7,188 nt of DNA, taken from NCBI GenBank assembly GCA_030531135.1, contig JAUNOJ010000085.1:1-7188 (forward strand), read 5' to 3'. Within the stretch, counting starts at the first letter, position 1, and each line of letters starts with the position of its first letter. The notes under the pieces are model-generated. The model had not been told where the DNA came from and did not search any database. It saw nothing but the letters and a program-made list of their open reading frames with translations. The position numbers and the translations under genes are program-made. The stretch comes from Sutterellaceae bacterium. Its GTDB lineage: Bacteria > Pseudomonadota > Gammaproteobacteria > Burkholderiales > Burkholderiaceae_F. This document shows positions 1 to 7,188 of this stretch, piece after piece.

Positions 1-2099
<2,099 letters not shown>

Positions 2100-2118
2100 T
2101 CGGCTGACGTCGAACGAT

Positions 2119-2156
2119 AATCCCGCTCGCAAAATTTTTTCGAGCGGGATTTTTTT
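2119..2156 (+). terminator. Rho-independent terminator of secA
   Basis: A perfect 11-bp stem pairs 2119-2129 (AATCCCGCTCG) with 2141-2151 (CGAGCGGGATT) across an 11-nt loop. It is followed directly by a run of seven T (2150-2156). It begins 20 bp after the secA stop codon and separates secA transcription from argJ. Confidence 0.93.
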
Positions 2157-2194
2157 CGAATTTTGTTGACGATACGCAATCGGCGTTTGCCCTG

Positions 2195-2208
2195 TTTCTC
2201 AAGAGAAA
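2195..2208. repeat. Short palindrome upstream of argJ
   Basis: Six-base arms TTTCTC (2195-2200) and GAGAAA (2203-2208) flank a 2-nt AA centre. The element lies about 90 bp upstream of the argJ start and overlaps the place where the -35 element of the candidate promoter would sit. It could be an operator half-site pair. It does not resemble the classical ArgR box, and a chance palindrome is possible. Confidence 0.3.
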
Positions 2209-2223
2209 ATTTGTTGAGCGGGG

Positions 2224-2229
2224 CATAAT
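2224..2229 (+). promoter_or_regulatory. Candidate -10 element for the argJ operon
   Basis: CATAAT matches the sigma-70 -10 consensus at five of six positions. It would give a leader of about 60 nt before the argJ ATG. No good -35 hexamer lies 15-19 bp upstream, where the sequence is A/G-rich and contains the palindrome, so the promoter is weak, activator-dependent or misassigned. A TTGACG at 2166-2171 has no matching -10 at normal spacing. A promoter somewhere in 2157-2280 is expected because a terminator isolates this operon from secA. Confidence 0.35.
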
Positions 2230-2280
2230 TTTCGGACACTTGCCCATCAGCGGCAAAAATCAAAAAAACAGAAGAAAAGA

Positions 2281-2286
2281 AAGGAG
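2281..2286 (+). promoter_or_regulatory. Ribosome binding site of argJ
   Basis: AAGGAG lies 8 nt before the ATG at 2295 and inside an A-rich leader (about 2256-2282). It supports this ATG as the true start. Confidence 0.85.
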
Positions 2287-2294
2287 TCAAATTC

Positions 2295-3524
2295 ATGTCG
2301 GTGAATCTCTCGGCACCCGATCCTCGTACGATTTTCCCCGTGGACGGGGTAGAACTTGGCATTGCACAGGCTGCCATTCGCAAACAGGGGCGCAAAGACC
2401 TGTTGGTGATGAAGTTTTGCGAAGGAACCCAAGCGGCAGGCGTCTTTACCCAAAACCGTTTTGCCGCTGCGCCCGTGCAGGTGTGTCGCGCGCATCAAGC
2501 GTTGACGAAAAACTTGCGCGGCATTGTGGTCAATACCGGCATTGCCAACGCAGGCACGGGCGAATTGGGTTTGAAAAACGCCAATATGACCTGCGCGACT
2601 GTCGCCACCGAACTCGGTTGCTCTGCCGAAGAAGTGCTCGTGTTTTCTACGGGCGTCATCATGGAACATCTGCCCATGGACCGTCTGTTGGCAGGAATTC
2701 CCGTAGCCGTCAAAAACTTGGCGTCTGATAACTGGATCGATGCCGCTCAGGCCATCATGACGACCGATACGGTGCACAAGGCCTTTTCCACCAAGGCAGC
2801 GGTCGGAGACGATCGCATTACGGTCACGGGCATCAGCAAAGGTTCGGGCATGATTGAGCCGCGTATGGCCACGATGTTGGGCTTTATCGTGACGGATGCC
2901 GCCGTGGCCGGCGACGTTCTGAGCGTCTTGGTCAAGCGCGTGGCCGATGCAAGCTTTAACCGCATTACGGTCGACGGCGATACGAGCACCAACGACAGCT
3001 TCATCATTGCCGCTACGGGCAAAAACGGTATGGCGCCGATCGCATCCTTGGACGATCCTCGCTTGGAAGCTTTGACCGCCGCTTTGACGAGCGTGGCCCA
3101 GCACTTGTCGCAGTCGATGATTCGCGACGGCGAGGGTGCTACGAAATTCATCACGATTCACGTCGAAGAAGCGCAAAGCCGCGAAGAAGCCCTGAAGGTT
3201 TGCTACGCCGTGGCGCATTCGCCTTTGGTGAAAACGGCATTTTTTGCTTCCGATCCCAACCTCGGCCGTATCTTGGCCGCCGTGGGCAACAGCCGCGTCG
3301 ACGACTTGGACAGCAATAAGGTGGGCTTGTGGTTGGACGATGTGGAAGTCGCTCGCTTAGGCGGTCGTGCGCCCGATTACAAGGAAGAAGACGGCGTGCG
3401 CGTCATGGCCAAGCCCGAAATTACGGTGCGTATCACCTTGGGTCGAGGCACCGAGAAAGAAACCGTTTGGACCACGGACTTGTCGCACGATTATGTGACG
3501 ATCAACGCCGACTACCGTAGCTAA
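2295..3524 (+). CDS. argJ: Glutamate N-acetyltransferase / amino-acid acetyltransferase ArgJ
   Basis: ArgJ moves the acetyl group from N-acetylornithine to glutamate, releasing ornithine and regenerating N-acetylglutamate in the cyclic arginine pathway. Bifunctional members also use acetyl-CoA; the sequence alone does not settle which type this is. The 409-residue product has the usual family length. It carries the autoprocessing signature [14 protein letters not shown] (residues 182-195). By family precedent the precursor cleaves itself between Ala192 and Thr193, making alpha and beta chains with Thr193 as the N-terminal nucleophile. Thr119-Gly120 in the STGV segment match the family's oxyanion-hole pair. 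The C-terminus NADYRS is typical of ArgJ. A good Shine-Dalgarno site sets the start. It is the first gene of a plus-strand cluster and is followed after 21 bp by the DUF815 gene. No other arginine genes are in the window. Confidence 0.97.
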   Translation: MSVNLSAPDPRTIFPVDGVELGIAQAAIRKQGRKDLLVMKFCEGTQAAGVFTQNRFAAAPVQVCRAHQALTKNLRGIVVNTGIANAGTGELGLKNANMTCATVATELGCSAEEVLVFSTGVIMEHLPMDRLLAGIPVAVKNLASDNWIDAAQAIMTTDTVHKAFSTKAAVGDDRITVTGISKGSGMIEPRMATMLGFIVTDAAVAGDVLSVLVKRVADASFNRITVDGDTSTNDSFIIAATGKNGMAPIASLDDPRLEALTAALTSVAQHLSQSMIRDGEGATKFITIHVEEAQSREEALKVCYAVAHSPLVKTAFFASDPNLGRILAAVGNSRVDDLDSNKVGLWLDDVEVARLGGRAPDYKEEDGVRVMAKPEITVRITLGRGTEKETVWTTDLSHDYVTINADYRS

Positions 3525-3545
3525 CCCAAAAAAGAGAAAAAGCGC

Positions 3546-4433
3546 ATGACCCCCGAAACCGAAAAGCTCTTTGCCGAAGTTTTGAGCCGTTTAAACGACT
3601 TGTTGCCCGAACCCGTCGAACGTTTTGACTGGAGCAAGCCCGCCTACCGTTGGTTGCGTCGCAAATGTTTGGGCACCGATGTCGGCAGGCTTGAAGCCGT
3701 CTCCAAATTCGCCGAAGTGGATTTAGATATGTTGCAACATATCGATCGCCAAAAAGCGCTTTTGGTGCAAAACACCGAAGCTTTCGTTCGGGGGTTGCCG
3801 GCTAACAACGTGCTGTTAACCGGCGCGCGCGGCACGGGCAAAAGCTCTTTGATTCGCGGTTGCCTCACGCGCTACTACAACCAGGGCTTGCGCTTGATCG
3901 AGGTGGGAAAAGAAGACTTGTGCGACCTTTCCGACATCGTGCGCACGATTGCTGCTCGCCCCGAGCGCTTTATTCTGTTTTGCGACGACCTTTCCTTTGA
4001 GTTGGCCGAAGGCGGCTACAAGGCTTTGAAAGCCGCTTTGGACGGCTCGGTGGCTGCGGGCGGCGAAAATTTGATTGTGTACGCCACGAGTAACCGCCGC
4101 CATTTGATGCCGGAACCTGCCAGCGACAACTTGTCTGCGAAGTTGGACGAAAACGGCGACTTGCATCCCGGAGAAGTCCTGGAAGAAAAGTTGTCGTTGG
4201 CCGAGCGATTCGGCTTGTGGCTGAGTTTTTATCCCTTCACGCAAAACGAGTACCTGCGCGTGATCGACGGTGCGCTCGAAGCTTTGGGCGTTGCCGACTC
4301 GACGCAAACAAGCGAAGCGCTGCGTCTGGAAGCTTTGCAGTTTGCCATTGAGCGCGGCGGCAGAAGCGGGCGCGTGGGCACGCAGTTTGCCAAGATGGTG
4401 GCAGGACGCACGGCTTTGGAAAGCTTGAAATGA
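3546..4433 (+). CDS. DUF815 family AAA+ ATPase
   Basis: The 295-residue protein matches the uncharacterised DUF815 (COG2607-type) ATPase family, and its length is typical. A helical N-terminal region (about 1-85, containing an FDWSKPAYRW stretch) precedes a P-loop domain. The Walker A motif is GARGTGKS at 93-100, the Walker B strand is FILFCDD at 142-148 with Asp147/Asp148, and a sensor-1-like YATSNRRHL lies at 179-187. A segment rich in acidic residues (about 193-214) is followed by AERFGLWLSFYPF, which is characteristic of the family. No signal peptide or membrane segment is visible, so it is probably cytoplasmic. Only a weak purine-rich ribosome site (around 3531-3540) precedes the ATG. 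It lies 21 bp after argJ, and its stop overlaps the start of the Nudix gene as ATGA, implying translational coupling. Its molecular role is not known; ATP-driven remodelling of a partner is inferred only from the fold. Confidence 0.92.
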   Translation: MTPETEKLFAEVLSRLNDLLPEPVERFDWSKPAYRWLRRKCLGTDVGRLEAVSKFAEVDLDMLQHIDRQKALLVQNTEAFVRGLPANNVLLTGARGTGKSSLIRGCLTRYYNQGLRLIEVGKEDLCDLSDIVRTIAARPERFILFCDDLSFELAEGGYKALKAALDGSVAAGGENLIVYATSNRRHLMPEPASDNLSAKLDENGDLHPGEVLEEKLSLAERFGLWLSFYPFTQNEYLRVIDGALEALGVADSTQTSEALRLEALQFAIERGGRSGRVGTQFAKMVAGRTALESLK

Positions 4434-5212
4434 CGCAGGGCAAAACCGCACCCGACGGCCGCGCGGTGGTCGAGGTGGCCTTGGGCGTTCTCGTCGATCG
4501 TCAAAACGGGCTTTACCTGATGGGCTCGCGCCCGCAAGGCAAGCCCTATGCCGGCTACTGGGAGTTTCCGGGCGGCAAGGTCGAACCGGGAGAAAGTTGT
4601 ATCGAAGCTTTAAAGCGCGAATTTGTCGAAGAGCTCGGCATTGAACTTGCCGACATCACGCCTTGGTTTGTGTTGGAACACGCCTATGAGCACGCCTACG
4701 TGCGGTTGCATTACTTTCGCGTGTGGAGCTGGAAGGGCAACTTGACGGCACGAGAAAACCAATCTTTCGGTTGGTTCAAAGTGGGGGAAGTCGATTCAAG
4801 TTTGAAGATGCTTCCGATGAACGCCTTGGTCGTCGAGCGTATGGCCGTTCCTCAAGTGTTGGCTGCCGTCGACGATCCCGAAGCGTTTGAAAGTGACGGG
4901 GCAATTGAAAAGGTCGGCGGACTATTGCTTTTACCCGAAAGAAAGCGCGACGGCGCGTTCGTTGTAAATCTCAAGCGCTTGGCGCAAAAACTCGGCATCG
5001 GTGTCTATACTTGCGAGACTTATATCGCAACGTCGGAAGCATCGGCAAGAGACGAAATGCAAGATGCGCTTTTTGGCGTTGTCCGTCAGGACGATGCGGA
5101 TGCGATTTTGCAAGCGCAAATTCAGCGATTGCCGCTTGTCGTCGAAGCCGAGCCCCAAGAACTTGAGCAATGGGTTGCCAAAGGCGCGCACGGCGTTTTC
5201 GTGCGGCTGTAG
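4430..5212 (+). CDS. mutT: MutT-like Nudix hydrolase with an extra C-terminal domain
   Basis: Nudix enzymes cleave nucleoside diphosphates linked to another group; MutT members remove oxidised dGTP from the nucleotide pool. Residues 12-138 form the Nudix domain, with a perfect Nudix box at 49-71: Gly49, Glu55, then REFVEELGI, where Arg63, Glu64, Glu67 and Glu68 are the metal-binding and catalytic core. The preceding RPQGKPYAGYWEFPGGK is typical of MutT proteins. As I recall, betaproteobacterial relatives at this locus are about 140-150 residues, whereas this product is 260. Residues about 140-260 form a second region with an alternating strand/helix pattern ending in GAHGVFVRL. That resembles the last part of the thiamine-phosphate-synthase-like barrel fused to MutT in some gammaproteobacteria, but it is too short for a full barrel. 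The start codon overlaps the DUF815 stop (ATGA), suggesting coupled translation. The Nudix assignment is firm; 8-oxo-dGTP as substrate is inferred. Confidence 0.87.
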   Translation: MTQGKTAPDGRAVVEVALGVLVDRQNGLYLMGSRPQGKPYAGYWEFPGGKVEPGESCIEALKREFVEELGIELADITPWFVLEHAYEHAYVRLHYFRVWSWKGNLTARENQSFGWFKVGEVDSSLKMLPMNALVVERMAVPQVLAAVDDPEAFESDGAIEKVGGLLLLPERKRDGAFVVNLKRLAQKLGIGVYTCETYIATSEASARDEMQDALFGVVRQDDADAILQAQIQRLPLVVEAEPQELEQWVAKGAHGVFVRL

Positions 5213-5227
5213 AAAAGGAAAATCAAG

Positions 5228-5458
5228 ATGAAGGTCAAATGCCCGACATGCCGCAAAGAGCATGAGTACGATGTCAAAAGCCCGTGGCGTCCGTTTTGTT
5301 GCGAGCGCTGCAAATTGATCGATTTGGGGCAGTGGGCAAGCGGCTCCTACGTGATCGAAGGCGTGCCCGGGACGGCTGATCCCGACCTTTTGGTCGAGCA
5401 GCTCGAAAAGATGCAGGCCGAAGAGCAAGAGTTGGCGCAGGGCAAGCGTCGTCGTTAA
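5228..5458 (+). CDS. yacG: DNA gyrase inhibitor / zinc-binding protein YacG
   Basis: YacG is a small zinc protein; the E. coli member binds GyrB and blocks gyrase from engaging DNA. This 76-residue protein has the family's zinc knuckle: Cys5 and Cys8 in CPTC, then Cys24 and Cys28 in RPFCCERC, followed by the hallmark IDLGQW at about 31-36. The residue after the third ligand is Cys25 where serine is common, giving an extra thiol. The C-terminal third is Glu/Gln-rich and ends in a basic KRRR tail. AAGGAA sits 7 nt before the ATG. The gene begins 15 bp after the Nudix stop and is probably the last in the argJ operon, since an inverted repeat and the convergent coaE follow. Confidence 0.95.
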   Translation: MKVKCPTCRKEHEYDVKSPWRPFCCERCKLIDLGQWASGSYVIEGVPGTADPDLLVEQLEKMQAEEQELAQGKRRR

Positions 5459-5485
5459 GTCGACCGATTCGATTTCGACAAATAC

Positions 5486-5517
5486 AAACGGCACTCGGAA
5501 AACACCAAGTGCCGTTT
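5486..5517. terminator. Probable bidirectional terminator between yacG and coaE
   Basis: A perfect 10-bp inverted repeat pairs AAACGGCACT (5486-5495) with AGTGCCGTTT (5508-5517). After one C·A mismatch it can add two more G-C pairs, leaving a 6-nt loop. It lies 27 bp after yacG and 25 bp after the coaE stop on the other strand. Arm-end T's plus a moderately T-rich flank occur in both directions, but there is no long U-tract, so efficiency is uncertain. Confidence 0.72.
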
Positions 5518-5542
5518 ATCGTTATGGCCAATTGTCGGAGCT

Positions 5543-6148
5543 TTACAGGCCGCCCGCAGCCATTCTGAGATAGAACTCGTGCAAGCCCTTGATCTTTTCT
5601 TCCAAAGATTCCATAGAGCCCGAGTTGTCGATCAAGTCGTCGGCGGCCGCAATGCGCTTACCGCGGGAAATTTGCGTATCCATAATGGCGCGCGCCTGTT
5701 CTTCGCCCAAGTGGCGATGGTAAACCAAGCGGTTGATCTGTTCATCTTCGCTCACGTCGATGACGAGCAAGCGCTTGCAGGCATCGGCCCAGCGGCCGGA
5801 TTCAAGCAACAGCGGCACCGAGAGAATCACGTAGGGTGCCTTGATGATTTTGAGCTGCTCGAAAATTTCGCGCTTAATCATCGGGTGCAGAATGTTTTCC
5901 AGCTTTTCTTTCGCCTTGGGGTCGGAGAAGATGATTTCGCGCATCAAGTCGCGTTTCATGCCTTGCGCACCGATCATGTCGGCGCCGAACTCCAAAGCAA
6001 TTTGCGGCAGTGCCTTGCCTTGGTGACCGGTCAATTCACGGGAAATTTCATCGGCATCCACCACAGGAACGCCCAACTTGCGGAAGATGTCGGTTACCGT
6101 CGTTTTACCGCAGGCGATGCCGCCCGTCAAACCAATGATCATCGTCAT
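5543..6148 (-). CDS. coaE: Dephospho-CoA kinase CoaE
   Basis: CoaE phosphorylates the 3'-hydroxyl of dephospho-CoA with ATP, the last step of coenzyme A synthesis. The 201-residue product has the family's usual length. The P-loop is GGIACGKT (residues 9-16), followed by VVDADEISREL, where Asp33 matches the family's conserved catalytic aspartate. ILHPMIKREI (86-95) and VPLLLESG (111-118) are CoaE signatures for the CoA-binding region, and ADDLIDNSG (169-177) is the typical late motif. Two deviations stand out. The P-loop has Ala12-Cys13 where GSGKS is common. The lid segment reads YHRHLGEEQARA (143-154), placing His144 where relatives have the conserved Arg of an RD pair. The start at 6148 was chosen because AAGGAAG lies 6 nt upstream; an in-frame extension to 6397 is not CoaE-like. 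The gene converges on yacG and follows the membrane-protein gene by 139 bp. Confidence 0.96.
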   Translation of the reverse strand: MTMIIGLTGGIACGKTTVTDIFRKLGVPVVDADEISRELTGHQGKALPQIALEFGADMIGAQGMKRDLMREIIFSDPKAKEKLENILHPMIKREIFEQLKIIKAPYVILSVPLLLESGRWADACKRLLVIDVSEDEQINRLVYHRHLGEEQARAIMDTQISRGKRIAAADDLIDNSGSMESLEEKIKGLHEFYLRMAAGGL

Positions 6149-6154
6149 ATATTT

Positions 6155-6161
6155 CTTCCTT
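6155..6161 (-). promoter_or_regulatory. Ribosome binding site of coaE
   Basis: On the minus strand AAGGAAG lies 6 nt before the ATG at 6148. The next in-frame ATG (6142) would be 12 nt away, so this site favours the first ATG and argues against the longer upstream open frame. Confidence 0.8.
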
Positions 6162-6217
6162 TTTCCCCGTGTGAGGAACGTACTGGATTGCGTGAATCCC
6201 AATTTTGTGGCTTTGCT

Positions 6218-6234
6218 GTTACTTTCATTGTAAC
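6218..6234 (-). promoter_or_regulatory. Candidate coaE -10 element inside a small inverted repeat
   Basis: TACAAT on the minus strand (6232-6227) fits the -10 consensus at five of six positions and lies about 80 bp before the coaE start. It is embedded in the inverted repeat GTTAC-n7-GTAAC (6218-6222 and 6230-6234). No convincing -35 hexamer is present at standard spacing; an ATGACA farther upstream is too distant. coaE could alternatively be read through from the membrane-protein gene, because no terminator is seen between them. Confidence 0.28.
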
Positions 6235-6287
6235 CGCGAACGCGTATTTGTGTTGTGATTTTTTTGTCATCTGCGCAAAATCGGCGT

Positions 6288-6842
6288 TTACCCCACCGAG
6301 AGCAAATTGTCGACGAAAAACAAAACTGTGGAAACGGTGCCCAATGCGGCAGCAGCCATTGTCGATCTGGTCCAATTGTGAACCGTATCCATGACAACAG
6401 CGTTGTCTTTTCGAGCCGATTGCAAAATTTTGTCGAGTTCGGTTATCCAAATCGTCTTGGCGGCGCACGCGCCTTTGTTGCGCGCCAAATCGACTTTTTG
6501 TGCATAAAACTTCGTGACTTTTTTCATCGGCCTGCCGCGGTAGGCAAACGCGGCGCCGAGAAAGTTGACGATCGACCACAGAGAAGCAACGCACAGACCG
6601 GCGCCGAAGATCGGGCGCAAACCGTCCAAGTCGGAAAGACGAAGGTCGGCCAAGCTCAAAACCGAGCAAAGACCGGTCACGACAAAGGCATTGACCCACA
6701 AACAAGTTTTGTATGCGCTCATTTGGATGTTGTCGATATCGATCAACAACTGTTTGTGTTCGTCGAACGCTTGTTTGAGCGTGATGTTGAGGAATTCGTT
6801 GTAAGCAGCGTCGTGCCGGATTTCGGTTTTCAAATCCGTCAT
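6288..6842 (-). CDS. Hypothetical small membrane protein with three predicted helices
   Basis: I do not recognise a family for this 184-residue protein. It has a charged, probably helical N-terminal region (1-45). Hydrophobic segments lie at about 46-65 and 77-99, then a soluble stretch of about 60 residues, then a third hydrophobic segment at about 160-177 close to the C-terminus. The strongly basic RGRPMKKVTK right after helix 2 suggests, by the positive-inside rule, that the N-terminus and the middle stretch are cytoplasmic and the C-terminus is periplasmic. There is no signal peptide. The start at 6842 is chosen because AAGGGG sits 6 nt upstream; an in-frame ATG at 6929 would add 29 residues that overlap the candidate promoter. 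The overlapping plus-strand frame (6255-7016) is Arg/Gln-rich and shows no protein-like features. The gene sits between tRNA-Pro and coaE. The two-helix-plus-cytoplasmic-stretch layout loosely recalls small pore-type or scaffold proteins, but no function can be assigned. Confidence 0.78.
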   Translation of the reverse strand: MTDLKTEIRHDAAYNEFLNITLKQAFDEHKQLLIDIDNIQMSAYKTCLWVNAFVVTGLCSVLSLADLRLSDLDGLRPIFGAGLCVASLWSIVNFLGAAFAYRGRPMKKVTKFYAQKVDLARNKGACAAKTIWITELDKILQSARKDNAVVMDTVHNWTRSTMAAAALGTVSTVLFFVDNLLSVG

Positions 6843-6848
6843 ATCTCG

Positions 6849-6854
6849 CCCCTT
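6849..6854 (-). promoter_or_regulatory. Ribosome binding site of the hypothetical membrane protein
   Basis: AAGGGG on the minus strand lies 6 nt before the ATG at 6842. It decides the start in favour of the 184-residue form over the 213-residue form. Confidence 0.7.
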
Positions 6855-6901
6855 GAATGTGACGTCAATTGGCAAAAAATTCCGAATGAATACACAGCCC
6901 G

Positions 6902-6929
6902 ATTCTACCGACTTAAAACAAAAAGTCAT
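6902..6929 (-). promoter_or_regulatory. Candidate promoter of the hypothetical membrane protein
   Basis: On the minus strand, ATGACT (6929-6924, four of six matches to the -35 consensus) and TAGAAT (6907-6902, five of six to the -10) are separated by 16 bp. Transcription would start near 6895, giving a leader of about 50 nt before the ATG at 6842. The terminator after the tRNA gene makes an independent promoter here likely. Confidence 0.45.
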
Positions 6930-7003
6930 CCGGCATCGGGAAAAAAACGGCGCACCGTCAGCAACGAAGAAATGGCGAGCCTTGAGAGCTGGCCCGGTTA
7001 TAA

Positions 7004-7035
7004 CACTCGAGTTTGAGAGAGTTTTCGATCGAGTG
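7004..7035. repeat. Inverted repeat in the gap between tRNA-Pro and the membrane protein gene
   Basis: Seven-base arms CACTCGA (7004-7010) and TCGAGTG (7029-7035) are separated by 18 nt. A TATAAC-like motif directly adjoins the left arm and can be read on either strand (6997-7002 minus, 6999-7004 plus), but neither orientation has a matching -35. It may be an operator or chance. I see nothing else recognisable in 6930-7080. Confidence 0.25.
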
Positions 7036-7082
7036 GGACGAGTGACGCAAAACAGGAAACGGTGAGCGAGGATTTTTCGGAC

Positions 7083-7114
7083 GGAGGTGGGAAATGAAAA
7101 AAGGAGACAACTGA
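7083..7114 (+). other. Six-codon open frame with a strong Shine-Dalgarno site (possible leader peptide)
   Basis: GGAGGT (7083-7088) lies 5 nt before ATG AAA AAA GGA GAC AAC TGA (7094-7114), encoding MKKGDN. The frame runs into the left arm of the hairpin at 7098-7129. This arrangement resembles a leader peptide over an attenuator, but no structural gene lies downstream on this strand (the tRNA is antisense) and no plus-strand promoter is evident. It is probably coincidental and is recorded because the ribosome site is so close to ideal. Confidence 0.15.
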
Positions 7115-7129
7115 CGTCGTCTCCTTTTT
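7097..7129 (-). terminator. Rho-independent terminator of the tRNA-Pro gene
   Basis: A perfect 11-bp stem pairs 7119-7129 with 7098-7108 (AAAAAGGAGAC and its complement) across a 10-nt loop. On the minus strand it ends in a run of six T (7102-7097). It begins 6 nt after the encoded CCA end of the tRNA, a typical tRNA transcript terminator. Confidence 0.88.
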
Positions 7130-7135
7130 GAATTC

Positions 7136-7188
<53 letters not shown>

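Noticed and set aside
2166..2171. TTGACG as the -35 box for argJ
   Set aside because: No -10-like hexamer occurs 15-19 bp downstream; the only good -10 (2224) is more than 50 bp away.
2247..3218. 323-codon minus-strand open frame opposite argJ
   Set aside because: It has the same codon-grid explanation as the secA antisense frame. argJ on the plus strand has full family motifs and a ribosome site.
5579..6394. 271-codon plus-strand open frame opposite coaE
   Set aside because: It is in register with coaE codons and explained by codon bias; coaE carries all the recognisable motifs.
6149..6397. 83-residue N-terminal extension of coaE
   Set aside because: CoaE proteins begin a few residues before the P-loop, and AAGGAAG marks the ATG at 6148. 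The extension also overlaps the end of the upstream gene.
6843..6929. 29-residue N-terminal extension of the membrane protein
   Set aside because: The ATG at 6842 has a well-spaced AAGGGG site, while the longer start overlaps the -35/-10 candidate and lacks a clear ribosome site.
6255..7016. 253-codon plus-strand open frame opposite the membrane protein
   Set aside because: It is Arg/Gln-rich without domain features or a ribosome site. The minus-strand frame has membrane topology, an RBS and a promoter candidate, so it is preferred.

Overview
The window reads as a stretch of ordinary bacterial chromosome. Its gene order (secA, argJ, a DUF815 ATPase gene, a MutT-like Nudix gene, yacG, with coaE adjacent) is one I associate with Betaproteobacteria, order Burkholderiales. 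The moderate GC content and heavy use of TTG for leucine make a host-associated, lower-GC member such as a Sutterellaceae species a reasonable guess. That placement is inferred from gene order and protein resemblance, not from any search.

Layout. Positions 1-2099 (+) hold the last three quarters of secA; its start lies outside the window. A strong hairpin-plus-T-run terminator at 2119-2156 closes it. After a 195-bp intergenic region with a weak promoter candidate and a small palindrome, a compact four-gene plus-strand cluster runs from 2295 to 5458: argJ (arginine biosynthesis), a DUF815 AAA+ ATPase of unknown role, a MutT-like Nudix hydrolase with an extra C-terminal domain, and yacG (zinc-binding gyrase inhibitor). 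Spacing is 21 bp, an ATGA overlap, and 15 bp, so it looks like one operon. An inverted repeat at 5486-5517 lies in the convergent gap. The minus strand then carries, in transcription order, the 3' part of a tRNA-Pro(CGG) gene (7188-7136) with its own terminator, a small three-helix membrane protein of unknown function (6842-6288), and coaE (6148-5543, dephospho-CoA kinase).

How the genes fit together. Most are housekeeping: protein export (SecA), arginine synthesis (ArgJ), nucleotide-pool sanitation (Nudix), gyrase modulation (YacG), the last step of CoA synthesis (CoaE) and translation (tRNA-Pro). They do not form one pathway; the plus-strand cluster is probably a lineage-conserved co-transcribed set.

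I found no phage, transposon, CRISPR array, toxin-antitoxin pair or defence system, and I see no convincing new system. The items most worth a second look are the unusual C-terminal domain of the Nudix protein, the orphan membrane protein beside the tRNA gene, the uncharacterised but conserved DUF815 ATPase, non-consensus residues in the P-loop and lid of CoaE, and a six-codon open frame behind a near-perfect Shine-Dalgarno site at the tRNA terminator.
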